Shown: piece by piece, positions 1 through 10,660 of the stretch
Position numbering within the stretch: position 1 is the stretch's first letter
Layout: each line of letters opens with the position of its first letter
Assembly (NCBI GenBank): GCA_021773635.1
Contig: JAJFJV010000011.1
Location: forward strand, 1 to 64,000
From: Gammaproteobacteria bacterium
GTDB taxonomy: Bacteria; Pseudomonadota; Gammaproteobacteria; HK1
DNA length: 64,000 nt
Reading direction: 5' to 3'
The notes under the pieces: generated by a model
Database searches by the model: none
Told to the model about the DNA's origin: nothing
What the model saw: the letters and a program-made list of their open reading frames with translations, nothing else
Translations under genes and position numbers: made by a program

Positions 1-2
1 AG

Positions 3-677
3 GATGGTTCGAAACACAAGGTCTTCAGCCGCATCCATATGCTGCGCTGGACGGTGCCCGTCAACGATACTTCCAGCAAGATGATTGGTTGGCGGATGGT
101 GGGGCCGGGTATCGATCCACGCGGCCTTGGCGAACAACTCAGGCACCTCATCGGTTACGAGACCATCGATTTCCTCGATGGTCAGGTTTCCCGTCGCCGG
201 CCAGAGCTACAGCGCTATTGGGACAGCAAGGACGAGAAGACCCCATTCCTCCAACCACAGCCGGATCATCGAGCACGCGAATGCTACAAGGAAGCTCAGT
301 GGGCGCCGGGTGACTACGAGGCAGTTGTTAGCCAGCGTCCCATCGCCATACACAGCCTGGAGAATCCGATGAAGGCGGATGGTGGCGTCTTTCTGTTCCG
401 CAAGTTGCTACGAGATGCTATCAATGGTGACAATCCACAGGCCAGTCCCGGGGCATGGAAGGAATGGCTGGAGCAAAACCCCACGCCTAATCTCTACTGT
501 CAGGGCAACATCCTTGATATTAAGGAGGGGAAGGACTTGGCGGCGGAGGTGGAGCGACGTCGCGATGTCGCCCGCAAGGTCATTGCCATCACTGGCGAGA
601 GCAATAGCCTGGGTAAAGCCGAGCGGATCAAGTTCATTGAGGAGAAATACGCGGAGCTTGAGAAGGCCAATAGCTGA
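3..677 (+). CDS. Rieske non-heme iron oxygenase, C-terminal part (5' end outside window)
   Basis: The reading frame is open to the left edge, so the gene starts upstream and only the C-terminal catalytic part is present. The segment reading HMLRWTVPVNDTSSKMIGWR and, later, GDYEAVVSQRPIAIHSLE followed by GGVFLFRKLLRDAI resembles the C-terminal half of phthalate-dioxygenase/VanA-type ring-hydroxylating oxygenases. The Rieske [2Fe-2S] domain and the iron facial triad would lie upstream and cannot be seen. These enzymes hydroxylate or demethylate aromatic or related substrates using electrons from a reductase; the substrate cannot be told from this fragment. It ends just before a terminator shared with the convergent tRNA gene. 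Confidence 0.75.
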   Translation, partial: DGSKHKVFSRIHMLRWTVPVNDTSSKMIGWRMVGPGIDPRGLGEQLRHLIGYETIDFLDGQVSRRRPELQRYWDSKDEKTPFLQPQPDHRARECYKEAQWAPGDYEAVVSQRPIAIHSLENPMKADGGVFLFRKLLRDAINGDNPQASPGAWKEWLEQNPTPNLYCQGNILDIKEGKDLAAEVERRRDVARKVIAITGESNSLGKAERIKFIEEKYAELEKANS

Positions 678-730
678 TTAGGCAAGGAAGCTGCCTGAAT
701 CGTAAGCGTCTCCAAGCCTATTAAAGATAA

Positions 731-755
731 AAGGCCCCGACGAGCGGGGCCTTTT
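731..755. terminator. Bidirectional Rho-independent terminator
   Basis: An 8-bp perfect stem (AAGGCCCC / GGGGCCTT) with a 7-base loop is followed by TTTT on the plus strand and flanked by an A-rich run that gives a T-run on the minus strand. It sits between the convergent oxygenase gene and the tRNA-Ser gene and can serve both. Confidence 0.85.
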
Positions 756-762
756 GCTTTAT

Positions 763-853
763 TGGCGGAGTGGGAGGGATTCGAACCCTCGATGGGCGAT
801 AAACCCATACACACTTTCCAGGCGTGCTCCTTCAACCACTCGGACACCTCTCC
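763..853 (-). tRNA. tRNA-Ser (anticodon GGA)
   Basis: On the minus strand the sequence starts GGAGAGGTGTCCGAGTGG, has the anticodon-loop sequence CTGGAAA (anticodon GGA), a long variable arm typical of class II tRNAs, the T-loop GGTTCGAATCC and an encoded CCA end. The length of 91 bases fits tRNA-Ser. It reads the UCC and UCU codons. The acceptor stem has one A/A mismatch (pair 5/68), the other six pairs being intact. Confidence 0.95.
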
Positions 854-911
854 GGAAGGGGGCGAATCCTACCACAAGCTCCCGTTGAGGAGAATCGGGA
901 TCAGGACTAAT

Positions 912-1544
912 TTAGCGGAGGGCTCCAGCGGATTTCAATCGGCCGTAAATGGCCTCGGCAAGTTGCTGATATCCGGCACCATTGGGATGAATAAGATCCG
1001 ATTTATAGCGATTGTCCCCAAGGAGTTCGGGCAGGCTTTCTGCCTCCAGCGGGACATTCATCTCCGTCGCGAGTTTTGAATATAAGGCTGCCGTATTTAG
1101 AAACAACCCAGGGCGTGGAACGCCGACTAAAAGCACCGAAATAGTGCGTTCATTGGCTAGCAAAACCATCTTGCGCAGGTTGCCTTCGGTCTCTTCCGAG
1201 TTCAGTTTGCGCAGAAGATCATTGCCTCCGTGGCAAAGGATCAGAAGTTTCGGCTGGTGTTTTTCGAGTAACCCGGGCAGGCGTTTCAGCCCTTCGGCAC
1301 TGGTTTCCCCGGGGTGCCCGGCATTGATCACCCGCCTTCCGCTAAGTACCGCAAGCCGACTGGGATAACTCTGCTCGGGAGGGGCACCGGTACCAAAGGT
1401 CAGGCTGTCGCCAAAGGCAAGGATGAGAGAATCATCGGCCAGTGACGGCAGGGCCGGTGTTTGATCACCACAGGCACCCAGCAGAAGGAGAAGGCCCGCG
1501 CACAGAAGCACACGGACCGTATGAATCAGACGGAGGGACTTCAT
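912..1544 (-). CDS. SGNH/GDSL-family esterase, predicted lipoprotein
   Basis: About 210 residues. The preferred start is the ATG giving MKSLRLIHTV, because it places a signal peptide with the lipobox LLLGAC at the N terminus; the frame extends eight codons further upstream. Mature-protein motifs are those of TesA-like SGNH hydrolases: block I GDSLTFG with the nucleophile Ser, the block II glycine region, block III GGND, and block V DLIHPNGAGY holding the catalytic Asp-His pair. The family hydrolyses acyl esters or thioesters (lysophospholipase or arylesterase activity). It is probably anchored on the periplasmic face of a membrane. It lies 41 bases after mdh on the same strand and may be read with gltA and mdh. 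The exact substrate is unknown. Confidence 0.85.
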   Translation of the reverse strand: MKSLRLIHTVRVLLCAGLLLLLGACGDQTPALPSLADDSLILAFGDSLTFGTGAPPEQSYPSRLAVLSGRRVINAGHPGETSAEGLKRLPGLLEKHQPKLLILCHGGNDLLRKLNSEETEGNLRKMVLLANERTISVLLVGVPRPGLFLNTAALYSKLATEMNVPLEAESLPELLGDNRYKSDLIHPNGAGYQQLAEAIYGRLKSAGALR

Positions 1545-1585
1545 AGCAACCCGCGGCACCGTATCCACGGCCGCCGAAATCAGGA

Positions 1586-2566
1586 TCAGAGCAGGTGTCG
1601 AATGGCGTCCCGCTCTTCCTCCAACTCACGCCGGGTCAGCTCCAGGCGCTCACGGCTGAAACCACTGATTTCCAGCCCCTGAACGATCTCCCAGGCGCCA
1701 TTTCGAGTGGTCACCGGGAAAGAATAGATGAGTCCCTCGGGGATGCCATAGCTGCCATCGGAGGCCACCGCCATGCTGGTCCAATCACCCTCAGGGGTGC
1801 TGGAAGCCCATGTCTTCATATGCGAGAGCGCAGCAAAGCCGGCGGAAGCAGCACTGGAGGCCCCACGGGCTTCAATAACTGCCGCGCCACGGGTCTGAAT
1901 CTGTGGAATAAAACTCTCCGCAAACCACGATTGCTCCACCCGATCCAGGGCCGGCTTGCCATCCACCAGGGCATGACTGAGATCGGGATACTGGGTACTG
2001 GAATGGTTGCCCCAGATCGCCATGCGGCGGATCGCTGAAACTTCACTGCCGGTCTGGCCGGCGAGCATGGCACAGGCGCGGTGGTGGTCCAGGCGGGTCA
2101 TGGCTGTGAACTGGGTGGGGCTCAGGGACGGCGCGTTTGCCATGGCGATGAGGGCGTTGGTATTGGCCGGATTACCCACCACCAGCACACGCACATTGCG
2201 CTTGGCATGGGCATCCAGGGCGCGCCCCTGAGGACCGAATATTTTGCCATTTTCCGTCAGCAAGTCCTTGCGCTCCATGCCCTTGCCACGAGGACGGGCA
2301 CCCACGAGCAATGCGTATTCCACATCTTTGAACGCAACATTGGGATCGTCGGTGACGATAATGTCCTGAAGCAGCGGATAGGCACAGTCCTGGAGTTCCA
2401 TCACCACCCCTTTCAGGGCGGGCAGAGCGGGTGTGATCTCGGCCAGATGCAGGATAACTGGCTGGTCAGGGCCCAGCATCTCCCCCGAGGCAATACGAAA
2501 CAGCAGAGAATAGGTGATCTGCCCGGCAGCACCAGTTACGGCAATGCGCACAGCTGCTTTAGTCAT
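1586..2566 (-). CDS. mdh: Malate dehydrogenase (NAD-dependent)
   Basis: 326 residues, the usual length of type-2 bacterial malate dehydrogenases. It interconverts malate and oxaloacetate in the TCA cycle. Visible motifs are the Rossmann loop TGAAGQI (residues 11-17), an acidic residue after the second strand (LAEITP), the mobile loop [14 protein letters not shown] carrying substrate-binding arginines, and the catalytic His188 in WGNHSS. The motif normally written LDHNRA reads LDHHRA here, so Asn is replaced by His162; the neighbouring Asp160 and Arg163 are kept. A GGAGA ribosome-binding site precedes the ATG. It follows gltA by 24 bases, so co-transcription of the two TCA genes is likely. Confidence 0.95.
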   Translation of the reverse strand: MTKAAVRIAVTGAAGQITYSLLFRIASGEMLGPDQPVILHLAEITPALPALKGVVMELQDCAYPLLQDIIVTDDPNVAFKDVEYALLVGARPRGKGMERKDLLTENGKIFGPQGRALDAHAKRNVRVLVVGNPANTNALIAMANAPSLSPTQFTAMTRLDHHRACAMLAGQTGSEVSAIRRMAIWGNHSSTQYPDLSHALVDGKPALDRVEQSWFAESFIPQIQTRGAAVIEARGASSAASAGFAALSHMKTWASSTPEGDWTSMAVASDGSYGIPEGLIYSFPVTTRNGAWEIVQGLEISGFSRERLELTRRELEEERDAIRHLL

Positions 2567-2590
2567 GATAAGTCTCCAGGTTTCAATCTC

Positions 2591-3892
2591 TTAGCTACGA
2601 TCCGTCATGGATACGTAGTCTCGCTTTTCCGCTCCTTGATAGATCTGGCGAGGCCGGCCAATGCGCTGATTATCATCGGCCATCATCTCCATCCACTGAC
2701 TGATCCATCCAGCACTACGCCCCATGGCAAACATAACGGTAAACATGCTAAGCGGAATATTCAGCGCGCTAAGGATAATGCCTGAATAGAAATCCACATT
2801 GGGATAGAGCTTGCGGGAAATGAAATACTCATCTTCGAGGGCAATTTCCTCAAGCTTGAGGGCAATCTCAAAAATCGGCTGCTCGCTGGCATCGAGTTTT
2901 TCCAGCAGTTCGTAACAGGCCTTGCGGATGATCTTGGCGCGCGGATCAAAATTCTTGTACACGCGATGCCCGAAACCCATGAGCCGGAAGGAATCGTTTT
3001 TGTCCTTGGCGCGGGCAATGTATTTCGGTATCTCCCTGGCATCGCCAATAGCATGGAGCATCTTGATAACAGCCTCATTGGCACCCCCGTGAGCCGGGCC
3101 CCAGAGGGTAGCTACCCCACCGGCGATACAGGCATAGGGGTTGGCGCCGGAGCTGCCCGCCAAACGCACCGTAGAGGTGCTGGCATTCTGCTCGTGATCG
3201 GCATGCAGAATCAGCATTAATTCGAGCGCTTTTACGGCCACTGGGTCCGGCACATATTCCTGGGCAGGAACACTGAACATCATATTCAGAAAATTTTCTA
3301 CGAAACTCAGTTTGTTATTGGGATAGACATAGGGCTGGCCCACCTGATGTTTGTAGATAAAGGCCGCCAGGGAAGGCATCTTGGCAATAACCCGCAAAGC
3401 CGAGCGGTCGCGGTGCTCAGGATTTTTAACATCCAGAGTGGCGTGATAGAAGGTCGACATAGCCCCGGTCAGGCCAACCAGCATACCCATGGGATGGGCA
3501 CCGCGCCGATACCCGCGTAGAAAATGACGGCCGTCTTCGTGAACCATGGTGTGCTTGCGGACCCGTGCCTCAAAGTCCTGCCACTGGCCTGGTGTCGGCA
3601 GTTCCCCGTAGAGCAGCAGGTAACACACTTCCAGATAGCTGCTCTTGGCGGCCAATTGTTCTATCGGATAACCCCGGTAGAGCAGCACCCCCTCATCGCC
3701 ATCAATATAGGTGATCCGGCTTTCACAGGAAGAGGTGGCGGTAAAACCCGGATCGTGGGTGAAATATCCGAGCTTCTTCTGCAACCCCTGGATGTCGATA
3801 ACTGGTATGCCGTGGACGCCATGTAAAACGGGACATTCCATGGTTTTGCCGGTGGCGTTATCGGTAATAGTCACCGTGTCCTTCTTTGGCAT
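2591..3892 (-). CDS. gltA: Citrate synthase
   Basis: 433 residues from the ATG giving [12 protein letters not shown], which has GAGGA eight bases upstream; an in-frame ATG 57 bases further out lacks conserved sequence. It condenses oxaloacetate with acetyl-CoA to citrate. This is the long type of Gram-negative citrate synthase, with an N-terminal beta domain containing [20 protein letters not shown]. Catalytic residues are recognisable: His in [10 protein letters not shown], His in [14 protein letters not shown], and Asp in NVDFYSG. It is followed by mdh on the same strand and faces sucA across a 345-base intergenic region. Type II hexameric citrate synthases are often NADH-inhibited, but this is not testable from the sequence alone. 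Confidence 0.97.
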   Translation of the reverse strand: MPKKDTVTITDNATGKTMECPVLHGVHGIPVIDIQGLQKKLGYFTHDPGFTATSSCESRITYIDGDEGVLLYRGYPIEQLAAKSSYLEVCYLLLYGELPTPGQWQDFEARVRKHTMVHEDGRHFLRGYRRGAHPMGMLVGLTGAMSTFYHATLDVKNPEHRDRSALRVIAKMPSLAAFIYKHQVGQPYVYPNNKLSFVENFLNMMFSVPAQEYVPDPVAVKALELMLILHADHEQNASTSTVRLAGSSGANPYACIAGGVATLWGPAHGGANEAVIKMLHAIGDAREIPKYIARAKDKNDSFRLMGFGHRVYKNFDPRAKIIRKACYELLEKLDASEQPIFEIALKLEEIALEDEYFISRKLYPNVDFYSGIILSALNIPLSMFTVMFAMGRSAGWISQWMEMMADDNQRIGRPRQIYQGAEKRDYVSMTDRS

Positions 3893-4237
3893 TCGGGATT
3901 CCTCAAAATTATTTGTCAGCTTGCCTCGAATCTGGCAAGCAGTAATCACAACAATTCGTTAGCCAGGCAGCTGTCGGACACCAACGTCATTCCGACCGCA
4001 AACCGGGCGAAAAGTAAATGATGAATAGGGTGTACAGGGATATTGCCATATCCGCGGCAATTTCTTATCTTCATTAGCCAGCAGCGGCGCATTATACACC
4101 GCCTCAACTTTCATCTTCTAAATTTAGCGTTTTATCTGCCAACACAAATACTTAGCAGTGTAATTAGCCCCCCGCCAGCGTGGGCGGGACCGACTAGGAG
4201 GATAGGCCAGGTCTCAGGACCATAGCGCTCACCACCC
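3893..4237. promoter_or_regulatory. Divergent intergenic region between gltA and sucA
   Basis: This 345-base stretch must hold the promoters of both TCA operons. A 7-bp inverted repeat (GCTTGCC at 3919-3925, GGCAAGC at 3934-3940) lies just upstream of gltA and could be an operator or a leader hairpin. The middle is AT-rich (4090-4160). A strong AGGAGGAT sequence at 4195-4202 lies about 35 bases before the sucA start, too far to be its ribosome-binding site, and no reading frame starts close to it. I see no clear sigma-70 hexamer pair. Confidence 0.5.
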
Positions 4238-7027
4238 ATGGATTCGCTACTTTTTACCGGTAATGCAGAGTTTCTGGAAGATCTCTATCAAAGTTATCTG
4301 GAGAATCCTCAGAGTATTCCAGCCAACTGGCGGCAGTATTTTGATGGCTTGGGGGAGACCAGCCCGACGGCACCTTCTACCACCTCAACCATTCCAGTCA
4401 GCCGTCCCCCGGGGCAGACCGAAGCCGTGCTGGCCCAGAAGCAAATTGCGGTGACTCAACTGATTGCGGCCTATCGCTTTCGTGGGCATCGTCTGGCCGA
4501 CATCGATCCCCTGAAAATTTATGAGCGTGCCCCGGCCCGGGACCTGGATCCGGCATACCACGGGCTTACTGAAGCGGATCTGGACCACACCTACTACACC
4601 GGCATGGTGGAGGGCATCCCCAAGGGAACCCTGCGGGATATTCTTGCTAATCTGCGGGAAACCTACTGCGGCTCCATCGGTGCCGAATACATGTACATTA
4701 GTTCCAGCCGGCAAAAGGTCTGGATCCAGGACCGCCTCGAATCCTGCCAGGCACGCCCCGAATTTTCCGCCCAGAAGAAAAAGGACATCCTGCGCCAGCT
4801 CACCGCCGGGGTGAAGCTGGAGGAATACCTGCATCGTAAATATGTTGGCCAGAAGCGCTTTTCGCTGGAAGGGGGCGAAAGCCTGATCCCCATGCTGGAT
4901 GAGCTTATCCAGATCTCGGGCGAACAAGAGGTACGGGAAGTGATTATCGGCATGGCCCACCGTGGCCGGCTGAACGTCCTGGTCAATATCTTTGGTAAGA
5001 GTCCCGAACTGTTATTTGGAGAATTTGAGGGCAAGGTCAAGGCCAACCAGAACGGTTCTGGCGACGTCAAATATCACATGGGCTTTTCCTCCAATGTAGA
5101 AACCCCTGGAGGCGCCACCCATATCGTACTGTCCTTTAACCCTTCGCACCTGGAGATCATCAACCCGGTGATCGAAGGTTCGGTGCGTGCACGCCAGGAG
5201 CGACGCAAGGACCTGCGTCGCAACCAGGTGTTGCCCATCCAGATCCATGGTGACGCTGCCTTTGCCGGCCAGGGCGTAGTCACAGAGACCCTTAACCTCG
5301 CCGAGACCCGTGGATACAGTACCGGCGGCACCATCCACATCGTCATCAATAACCAGATCGGCTTTACCTCAAGCGACCCCCTGGATTCCCGCTCCACCCT
5401 CTATTGCACCGACATCGCCAAGCTGGTGCAGGCCCCCATCTTCCACGTCAACGGCAATGACCCCGAGGCCGTGCTGTTCGTCACCCGGCTGGCCGCGGAT
5501 TACCGCATGCGCTTCAATCGAGATGTAGTCATCGACCTGGTGTGCTTCCGCCGACACGGTCACAACGAGGCCGACGAGCCGCTGGTGACCCAACCGCTGA
5601 TGTATCAGCGGATTCGTGAGATAACCACCGTCCGTAAACTCTACGCGGACCATCTTGAGGCAGCCGGTGTGCTGGCGGATGGTGAAGCGGACCGCTACTG
5701 CGAGGAATATATCGCCGCTCTCGATGCCGAGCAGGTGGTCTCCCGCCCGCTAATGGCCAATCCCGATCCCAAACTATTGGTCAACTGGACCCCCTATCTG
5801 GGTGCCCACTGGACCGATGCGGGTGACACCACGATTTCCGCCAAACGTTTTGCGGAACTGGGTCAGAAGCTCACGGAATACCCGGAGGAATTCGAGCTCC
5901 ATCGCGTGGTCAACCGGCTAATCCGTAATCGCCGTGACATGGCTCAAGGCAAACGTCCCATGGATTGGGGTTTTGCCGAAAATCTGGCCTATGCCGCGCT
6001 GCTGGAGGATGGTTATCCCATCCGCCTATCGGGACAAGATAGTGGACGCGGCACTTTCTCTCATCGCCACGTAGTGCTCTACGATCAGAAAACCGGTCGT
6101 ACCCACGAGCCTCTGCAGCATTTGTTTCCCCGGCAGCCCGAATTTCAGGTCATTAACTCCCTGCTGTCAGAAGAAGCGGTGCTTGGCTTTGAATTCGGCT
6201 ACAGCTCATCAGAGCCCGAGAGCCTGGTGATCTGGGAGGCCCAGTTCGGCGATTTTGCCAATAATGCCCAAGTGGTTATCGACCAGTTCCTCAGCTCTTC
6301 CGAGGCAAAATGGGGGCGTTTTTGTGGGCTGACCATGCTGTTACCCCACGGCTTCGAGGGCCAGGGTCCGGAACATTCCTCGGCCCGCCTGGAACGCTAT
6401 CTCCAGCTCTGTGCCGAAGACAATATCCAGGTCTGTATGCCCAGTGCCCCGGCCCAGATCTTCCACCTGCTACGCCGCCAGATGATCCGCCCATTACGCC
6501 ATCCGCTGATCGTCATGTCACCCAAAAGCCTGCTCCGTCATCGCCTCGCCACGTCTACTGCAGAGGAATTGACCAGCGGTGGTTTTCAGCTGGTCATCGA
6601 CGAGGTTGATCCGCTCAAACCGGCGGGGATCACCCGGCTGGTGCTGTGTGCCGGCAAGGTCTATTACGACCTGCTGGAGGCACGCCGGGAACACGAACTT
6701 GATCACATCGCCATTGCCCGTATCGAACAGCTTTACCCCTTCCCCAAGGACGAGATCAATGCCCTGCTCGCCCGCTACCCCAAGGCCAAGGAGATCATCT
6801 GGGCTCAGGAGGAGCCACGTAACCAGGGCGCCTGGTTCCACATGCTCTCCAGCCGCCATCTCGCGGGCTGCATGGACCGCAAGCACACCCTGAGTTATGT
6901 GGGACGCGCCTACTCCGCATCCCCGGCGGCGGGCTCGCTGAGCGTCCACCTGGCGCAACAACAGGCCCTGGTGGATGAGGCACTCGGCCTAGCCACCGTT
7001 ACCTCTATAACCAAGAAAAGGGCCTAA
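4238..7027 (+). CDS. sucA: 2-oxoglutarate dehydrogenase E1 component
   Basis: 929 residues, close to the Escherichia coli enzyme (933). It decarboxylates 2-oxoglutarate with thiamine diphosphate and passes the succinyl group to the lipoyl arm of SucB. The N terminus FTGNAEFLEDLYQSYLENP is the conserved E1o arm that docks the E2 core. Further motifs are GMAHRGRLNVL and HGDAAFAGQGVV (cofactor site), NNQIGFT, RRHGHNEADEP, and HGFEGQGPEHSSAR in the C-terminal transketolase-like half. The ATG is the only possible start, since a stop codon lies 12 bases upstream in frame; no good Shine-Dalgarno sequence is close to it. It heads the sucA–sucB–lpd operon. Confidence 0.97.
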   Translation: MDSLLFTGNAEFLEDLYQSYLENPQSIPANWRQYFDGLGETSPTAPSTTSTIPVSRPPGQTEAVLAQKQIAVTQLIAAYRFRGHRLADIDPLKIYERAPARDLDPAYHGLTEADLDHTYYTGMVEGIPKGTLRDILANLRETYCGSIGAEYMYISSSRQKVWIQDRLESCQARPEFSAQKKKDILRQLTAGVKLEEYLHRKYVGQKRFSLEGGESLIPMLDELIQISGEQEVREVIIGMAHRGRLNVLVNIFGKSPELLFGEFEGKVKANQNGSGDVKYHMGFSSNVETPGGATHIVLSFNPSHLEIINPVIEGSVRARQERRKDLRRNQVLPIQIHGDAAFAGQGVVTETLNLAETRGYSTGGTIHIVINNQIGFTSSDPLDSRSTLYCTDIAKLVQAPIFHVNGNDPEAVLFVTRLAADYRMRFNRDVVIDLVCFRRHGHNEADEPLVTQPLMYQRIREITTVRKLYADHLEAAGVLADGEADRYCEEYIAALDAEQVVSRPLMANPDPKLLVNWTPYLGAHWTDAGDTTISAKRFAELGQKLTEYPEEFELHRVVNRLIRNRRDMAQGKRPMDWGFAENLAYAALLEDGYPIRLSGQDSGRGTFSHRHVVLYDQKTGRTHEPLQHLFPRQPEFQVINSLLSEEAVLGFEFGYSSSEPESLVIWEAQFGDFANNAQVVIDQFLSSSEAKWGRFCGLTMLLPHGFEGQGPEHSSARLERYLQLCAEDNIQVCMPSAPAQIFHLLRRQMIRPLRHPLIVMSPKSLLRHRLATSTAEELTSGGFQLVIDEVDPLKPAGITRLVLCAGKVYYDLLEARREHELDHIAIARIEQLYPFPKDEINALLARYPKAKEIIWAQEEPRNQGAWFHMLSSRHLAGCMDRKHTLSYVGRAYSASPAAGSLSVHLAQQQALVDEALGLATVTSITKKRA

Positions 7028-7108
7028 ACCAATCCCCTGTAGCTGACATTAACGGATGCGTTATTTCGCATCTCCGTGTACTCCGATACCAAAAAGGAAA
7101 AGCACCCC

Positions 7109-8335
<1,227 letters not shown>

Positions 8336-8362
8336 GCCTGCTCGGTACATAGGGACAAAATC

Positions 8363-9778
8363 ATGAAAACTTTCGATGTCGTGGTAATCGGTGCGGGACC
8401 GGGCGGCTACGTGGCAGCTATCCGTTGCGCGCAGCTTGGGCTCAAAACCGCCTGTGTAGACAAGTGGCAGGATGATACTGGCAAGGCGGTACTCGGCGGC
8501 ACCTGCCTCAACGTGGGCTGTATTCCCTCCAAGGCGCTGCTGGAAAGCTCGCACCATTATCACAATCTGAAACACAACTTTGCCGCCCACGGCATCAGTG
8601 TCACCGGGGCAAAGCTGGACCTCGCTACCATGCAGAAGCGGCGTGAGACCATCATCGGCAATCTCGGCCAGGGCATCGCCGGACTGCTGCGCAAGAACAA
8701 GGTGACAAGTCTCTGCGGCCACGCCCGCCTGTTGCCACAAAATCAGGTGGAAATCAGCCTCGCCGACGGCACCAAAGAGACCTTGCAGGCCAAAAACATC
8801 ATCATCGCCACCGGCTCCACCCCGGTGGAAATTCCTTCAGCACCCCTGAACGGTGACACCATCGTGGATTCCAGTGGCGCACTCACCTTCACCCGTGTAC
8901 CCAAACGCCTCGGCATTGTCGGTGCCGGCGTCATTGGCCTGGAACTCGGCAGCGTCTGGAGCCGACTTGGCTCCGAAGTGGTGTTACTGGAAGCGCTGGA
9001 TACCTTCCTGCCCGCCGCCGATCAACAAGTAGCCGCAGGATTGCGCAAAAGCCTCACCGCCCAGGGCCTCGACATCCGCCTCGGCGCACGCGTTAGTGGC
9101 ACCCGTAAAAAGGGCAAAAAGGTGACGGTGACCTACAGCGATGCCAAGGGTGAACAGAAACTCGACTTTGATCGCCTGGTGGTTGCAGTCGGCCGACGAC
9201 CGGTCACCGATCAATTGGGCGCTGACGAAATCGTCCTGGAGCGAGACCAGACTGGTCGTATTCCGGTCAACGCCCAGGGGCAAAGCAATCTACCGGGGAT
9301 CTACGCCATTGGCGATGCAACCGCCGGTCCCATGCTCGCCCACAAGGCCTCCGAGGAAGGCGTGGCCGTGGCCGAAGCCATTGCCGGCCAGGCCAGCAAA
9401 ATCGACCACGACTGCATCCCCGGCGTGATCTATACCCATCCGGAACTCGCCTGGGTAGGTGAAACCGAAGAATCCCTGAAAGCCGCCGGAACCAAGTACC
9501 GCAAGGGTAGCTTCCCCTACCTCGCCAGTGGTCGCGCCCAGGGCGCGGGAGAAACCGAAGGCATGGTAAAAATTCTGGCAGACAGCCAGACCGACCGCAT
9601 TCTTGGCGTCCATATCTTCGGTGCCCAGGCCTCGGAACTCATCGCCGAGGCAGTCACTGCAATGGAATTCTCCGCCAGCGCAGAAGACCTCGCCCGCACC
9701 ATCCACGCCCACCCCACCCTCGCCGAAACCCTGCATGAAGCAGCGTTGGCGGTGGATGGGCGGGCTATTCATTTCTAG
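8363..9778 (+). CDS. lpdA: Dihydrolipoyl dehydrogenase (E3)
   Basis: 471 residues. A flavoprotein that reoxidises dihydrolipoyl groups with NAD+. The sequence shows the FAD-binding GAGPGGYVAAIRCAQLG, the redox-active disulfide GGTCLNVGCIPSK, the NAD-binding GAGVIGLELGSVW, the second FAD contact YAIGDATAGPMLAHKA, and the dimer-interface catalytic pair HAHPTLAETLHEAAL. It is the third gene of the sucA–sucB–lpd operon, 27 bases after sucB, and presumably serves the 2-oxoglutarate complex, with possible sharing with other 2-oxoacid dehydrogenases or the glycine cleavage system. Confidence 0.97.
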   Translation: MKTFDVVVIGAGPGGYVAAIRCAQLGLKTACVDKWQDDTGKAVLGGTCLNVGCIPSKALLESSHHYHNLKHNFAAHGISVTGAKLDLATMQKRRETIIGNLGQGIAGLLRKNKVTSLCGHARLLPQNQVEISLADGTKETLQAKNIIIATGSTPVEIPSAPLNGDTIVDSSGALTFTRVPKRLGIVGAGVIGLELGSVWSRLGSEVVLLEALDTFLPAADQQVAAGLRKSLTAQGLDIRLGARVSGTRKKGKKVTVTYSDAKGEQKLDFDRLVVAVGRRPVTDQLGADEIVLERDQTGRIPVNAQGQSNLPGIYAIGDATAGPMLAHKASEEGVAVAEAIAGQASKIDHDCIPGVIYTHPELAWVGETEESLKAAGTKYRKGSFPYLASGRAQGAGETEGMVKILADSQTDRILGVHIFGAQASELIAEAVTAMEFSASAEDLARTIHAHPTLAETLHEAALAVDGRAIHF

Positions 9779-9900
9779 GGAGTTCGGCAGAAACTTGGCC
9801 CCAAGTGGACGAGGAATTGAGTATTGTGTGTTCCCCTGATTCGAGGATGCGACTAGGACCGGACACGACCAAGAGTCGCTGCGCGACTGGGTTAACGTGT

Positions 9901-9933
9901 AGCCCCCGCTGGAGGGATCTGGCTGGGGTTTTT
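9901..9933 (+). terminator. Probable terminator after lpdA
   Basis: AGCCCC pairs with GGGGTT (one G-U pair) around a long loop containing further partial pairing, and the descending arm runs into TTTTTG. The position, 120 bases after the lpdA stop codon and before an unrelated small gene, fits transcription termination of the suc operon. Confidence 0.45.
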
Positions 9934-9971
9934 GTTTATATACTTGCCCTATTACCTTTGGAGGTAGCGAC

Positions 9972-10292
9972 GTGAAAAAGGGCGTTAAGGAATATAAAGA
10001 ACTACTAGCTTGTTTTGTCGGGGCGTTTCTTTTGACGTTGCTTTTACGTCCTTCATCGGTTGCCGAGGTTATTCTCATTTGGTTATGTGCGGGTGGTGCT
10101 TACTGTATATGGAGGCTACATAATTTCGTGGTATTGCTTGGCTTCAAGCTGAGATATTTAGAGAGGAAAGCCGGGCTTCCGGTACTTTGGGATGAGTACG
10201 GCGAGACTACCAGCTATTACGATCATCTCACGGAATTCAAAGAAAAGACCATGAACTCTGAATACTATGACGATGATGAAGACAACTCTTGA
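9972..10292 (+). CDS. Small membrane protein of unknown function
   Basis: 106 residues. The GTG start has a strong GGAGG eight bases upstream, which is the main reason to accept this frame as a gene. Two hydrophobic segments (about residues 11-26 and 31-47, the second continuing into a Trp/Cys-rich stretch) suggest one or two membrane passes; the C-terminal half is charged, with a Tyr/Asp/Glu-rich tail (SEYYDDDEDNS). I do not recognise a family. It is more AT-rich than its neighbours and lies in a small accessory patch between the suc operon and acnA together with a toxin-antitoxin pair, so horizontal origin is possible. Confidence 0.6.
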   Translation: MKKGVKEYKELLACFVGAFLLTLLLRPSSVAEVILIWLCAGGAYCIWRLHNFVVLLGFKLRYLERKAGLPVLWDEYGETTSYYDHLTEFKEKTMNSEYYDDDEDNS

Positions 10293-10660
10293 TCAGACAT
10301 TCGTGCCAGGCATTGCAAGTCTTTTCACAGCAGCATCAGGGTCAGGTCGCACGCCGTCATCAGCGATCAATCTAAGGGTTCAAGTCCCGTCCGAAACATC
10401 CGGTGTCAGGTCTAGATTCGAAGCCTGCCTCACTGGGGGATAGCCTCGGGTTTTGGCCCCCATGGCCCGGCTGGCAGGCCTTGGAGCGTAAACGAGCAGA
10501 AAAGGGGATCCCTCAGGGACACACTTTCCCGGAAACTCCAATGCCAACTGCTTCATAAGCTTCGTAAAGGCTGGCATTCCGTTTATCTGAGAGTGTTATG
10601 ATCACGCGCGAGGCCAAATGCGGGATCACGGCTAAACCAGGCAACTACAGAGATTCGACT
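10293..10660. other. Intergenic region without a convincing gene; tRNA T-arm-like motif
   Basis: This 368-base stretch upstream of the antitoxin gene has no frame with coding character. It contains a tRNA T-arm-like sequence, GGGTTCAAGTCCCGT at 10376-10390, without other tRNA arms, and a hairpin pairing GGGGG (10435-10439) with CCCCC (10457-10461). These may be the scar of an integrated element. The promoter of the toxin-antitoxin operon should lie towards its right end, but no clear hexamers or operator palindrome stand out. Confidence 0.4.

Noticed and set aside
4043-4225. A leader peptide before sucA
   Set aside because: The open frame lacks a ribosome-binding site and has no regulatory-peptide character; the AGGAGGAT downstream of it is not followed by a start codon at suitable distance.
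10370-10395. A complete tRNA gene in the accessory patch
   Set aside because: Only the T-arm-like segment is present; acceptor, D and anticodon stems cannot be built around it.
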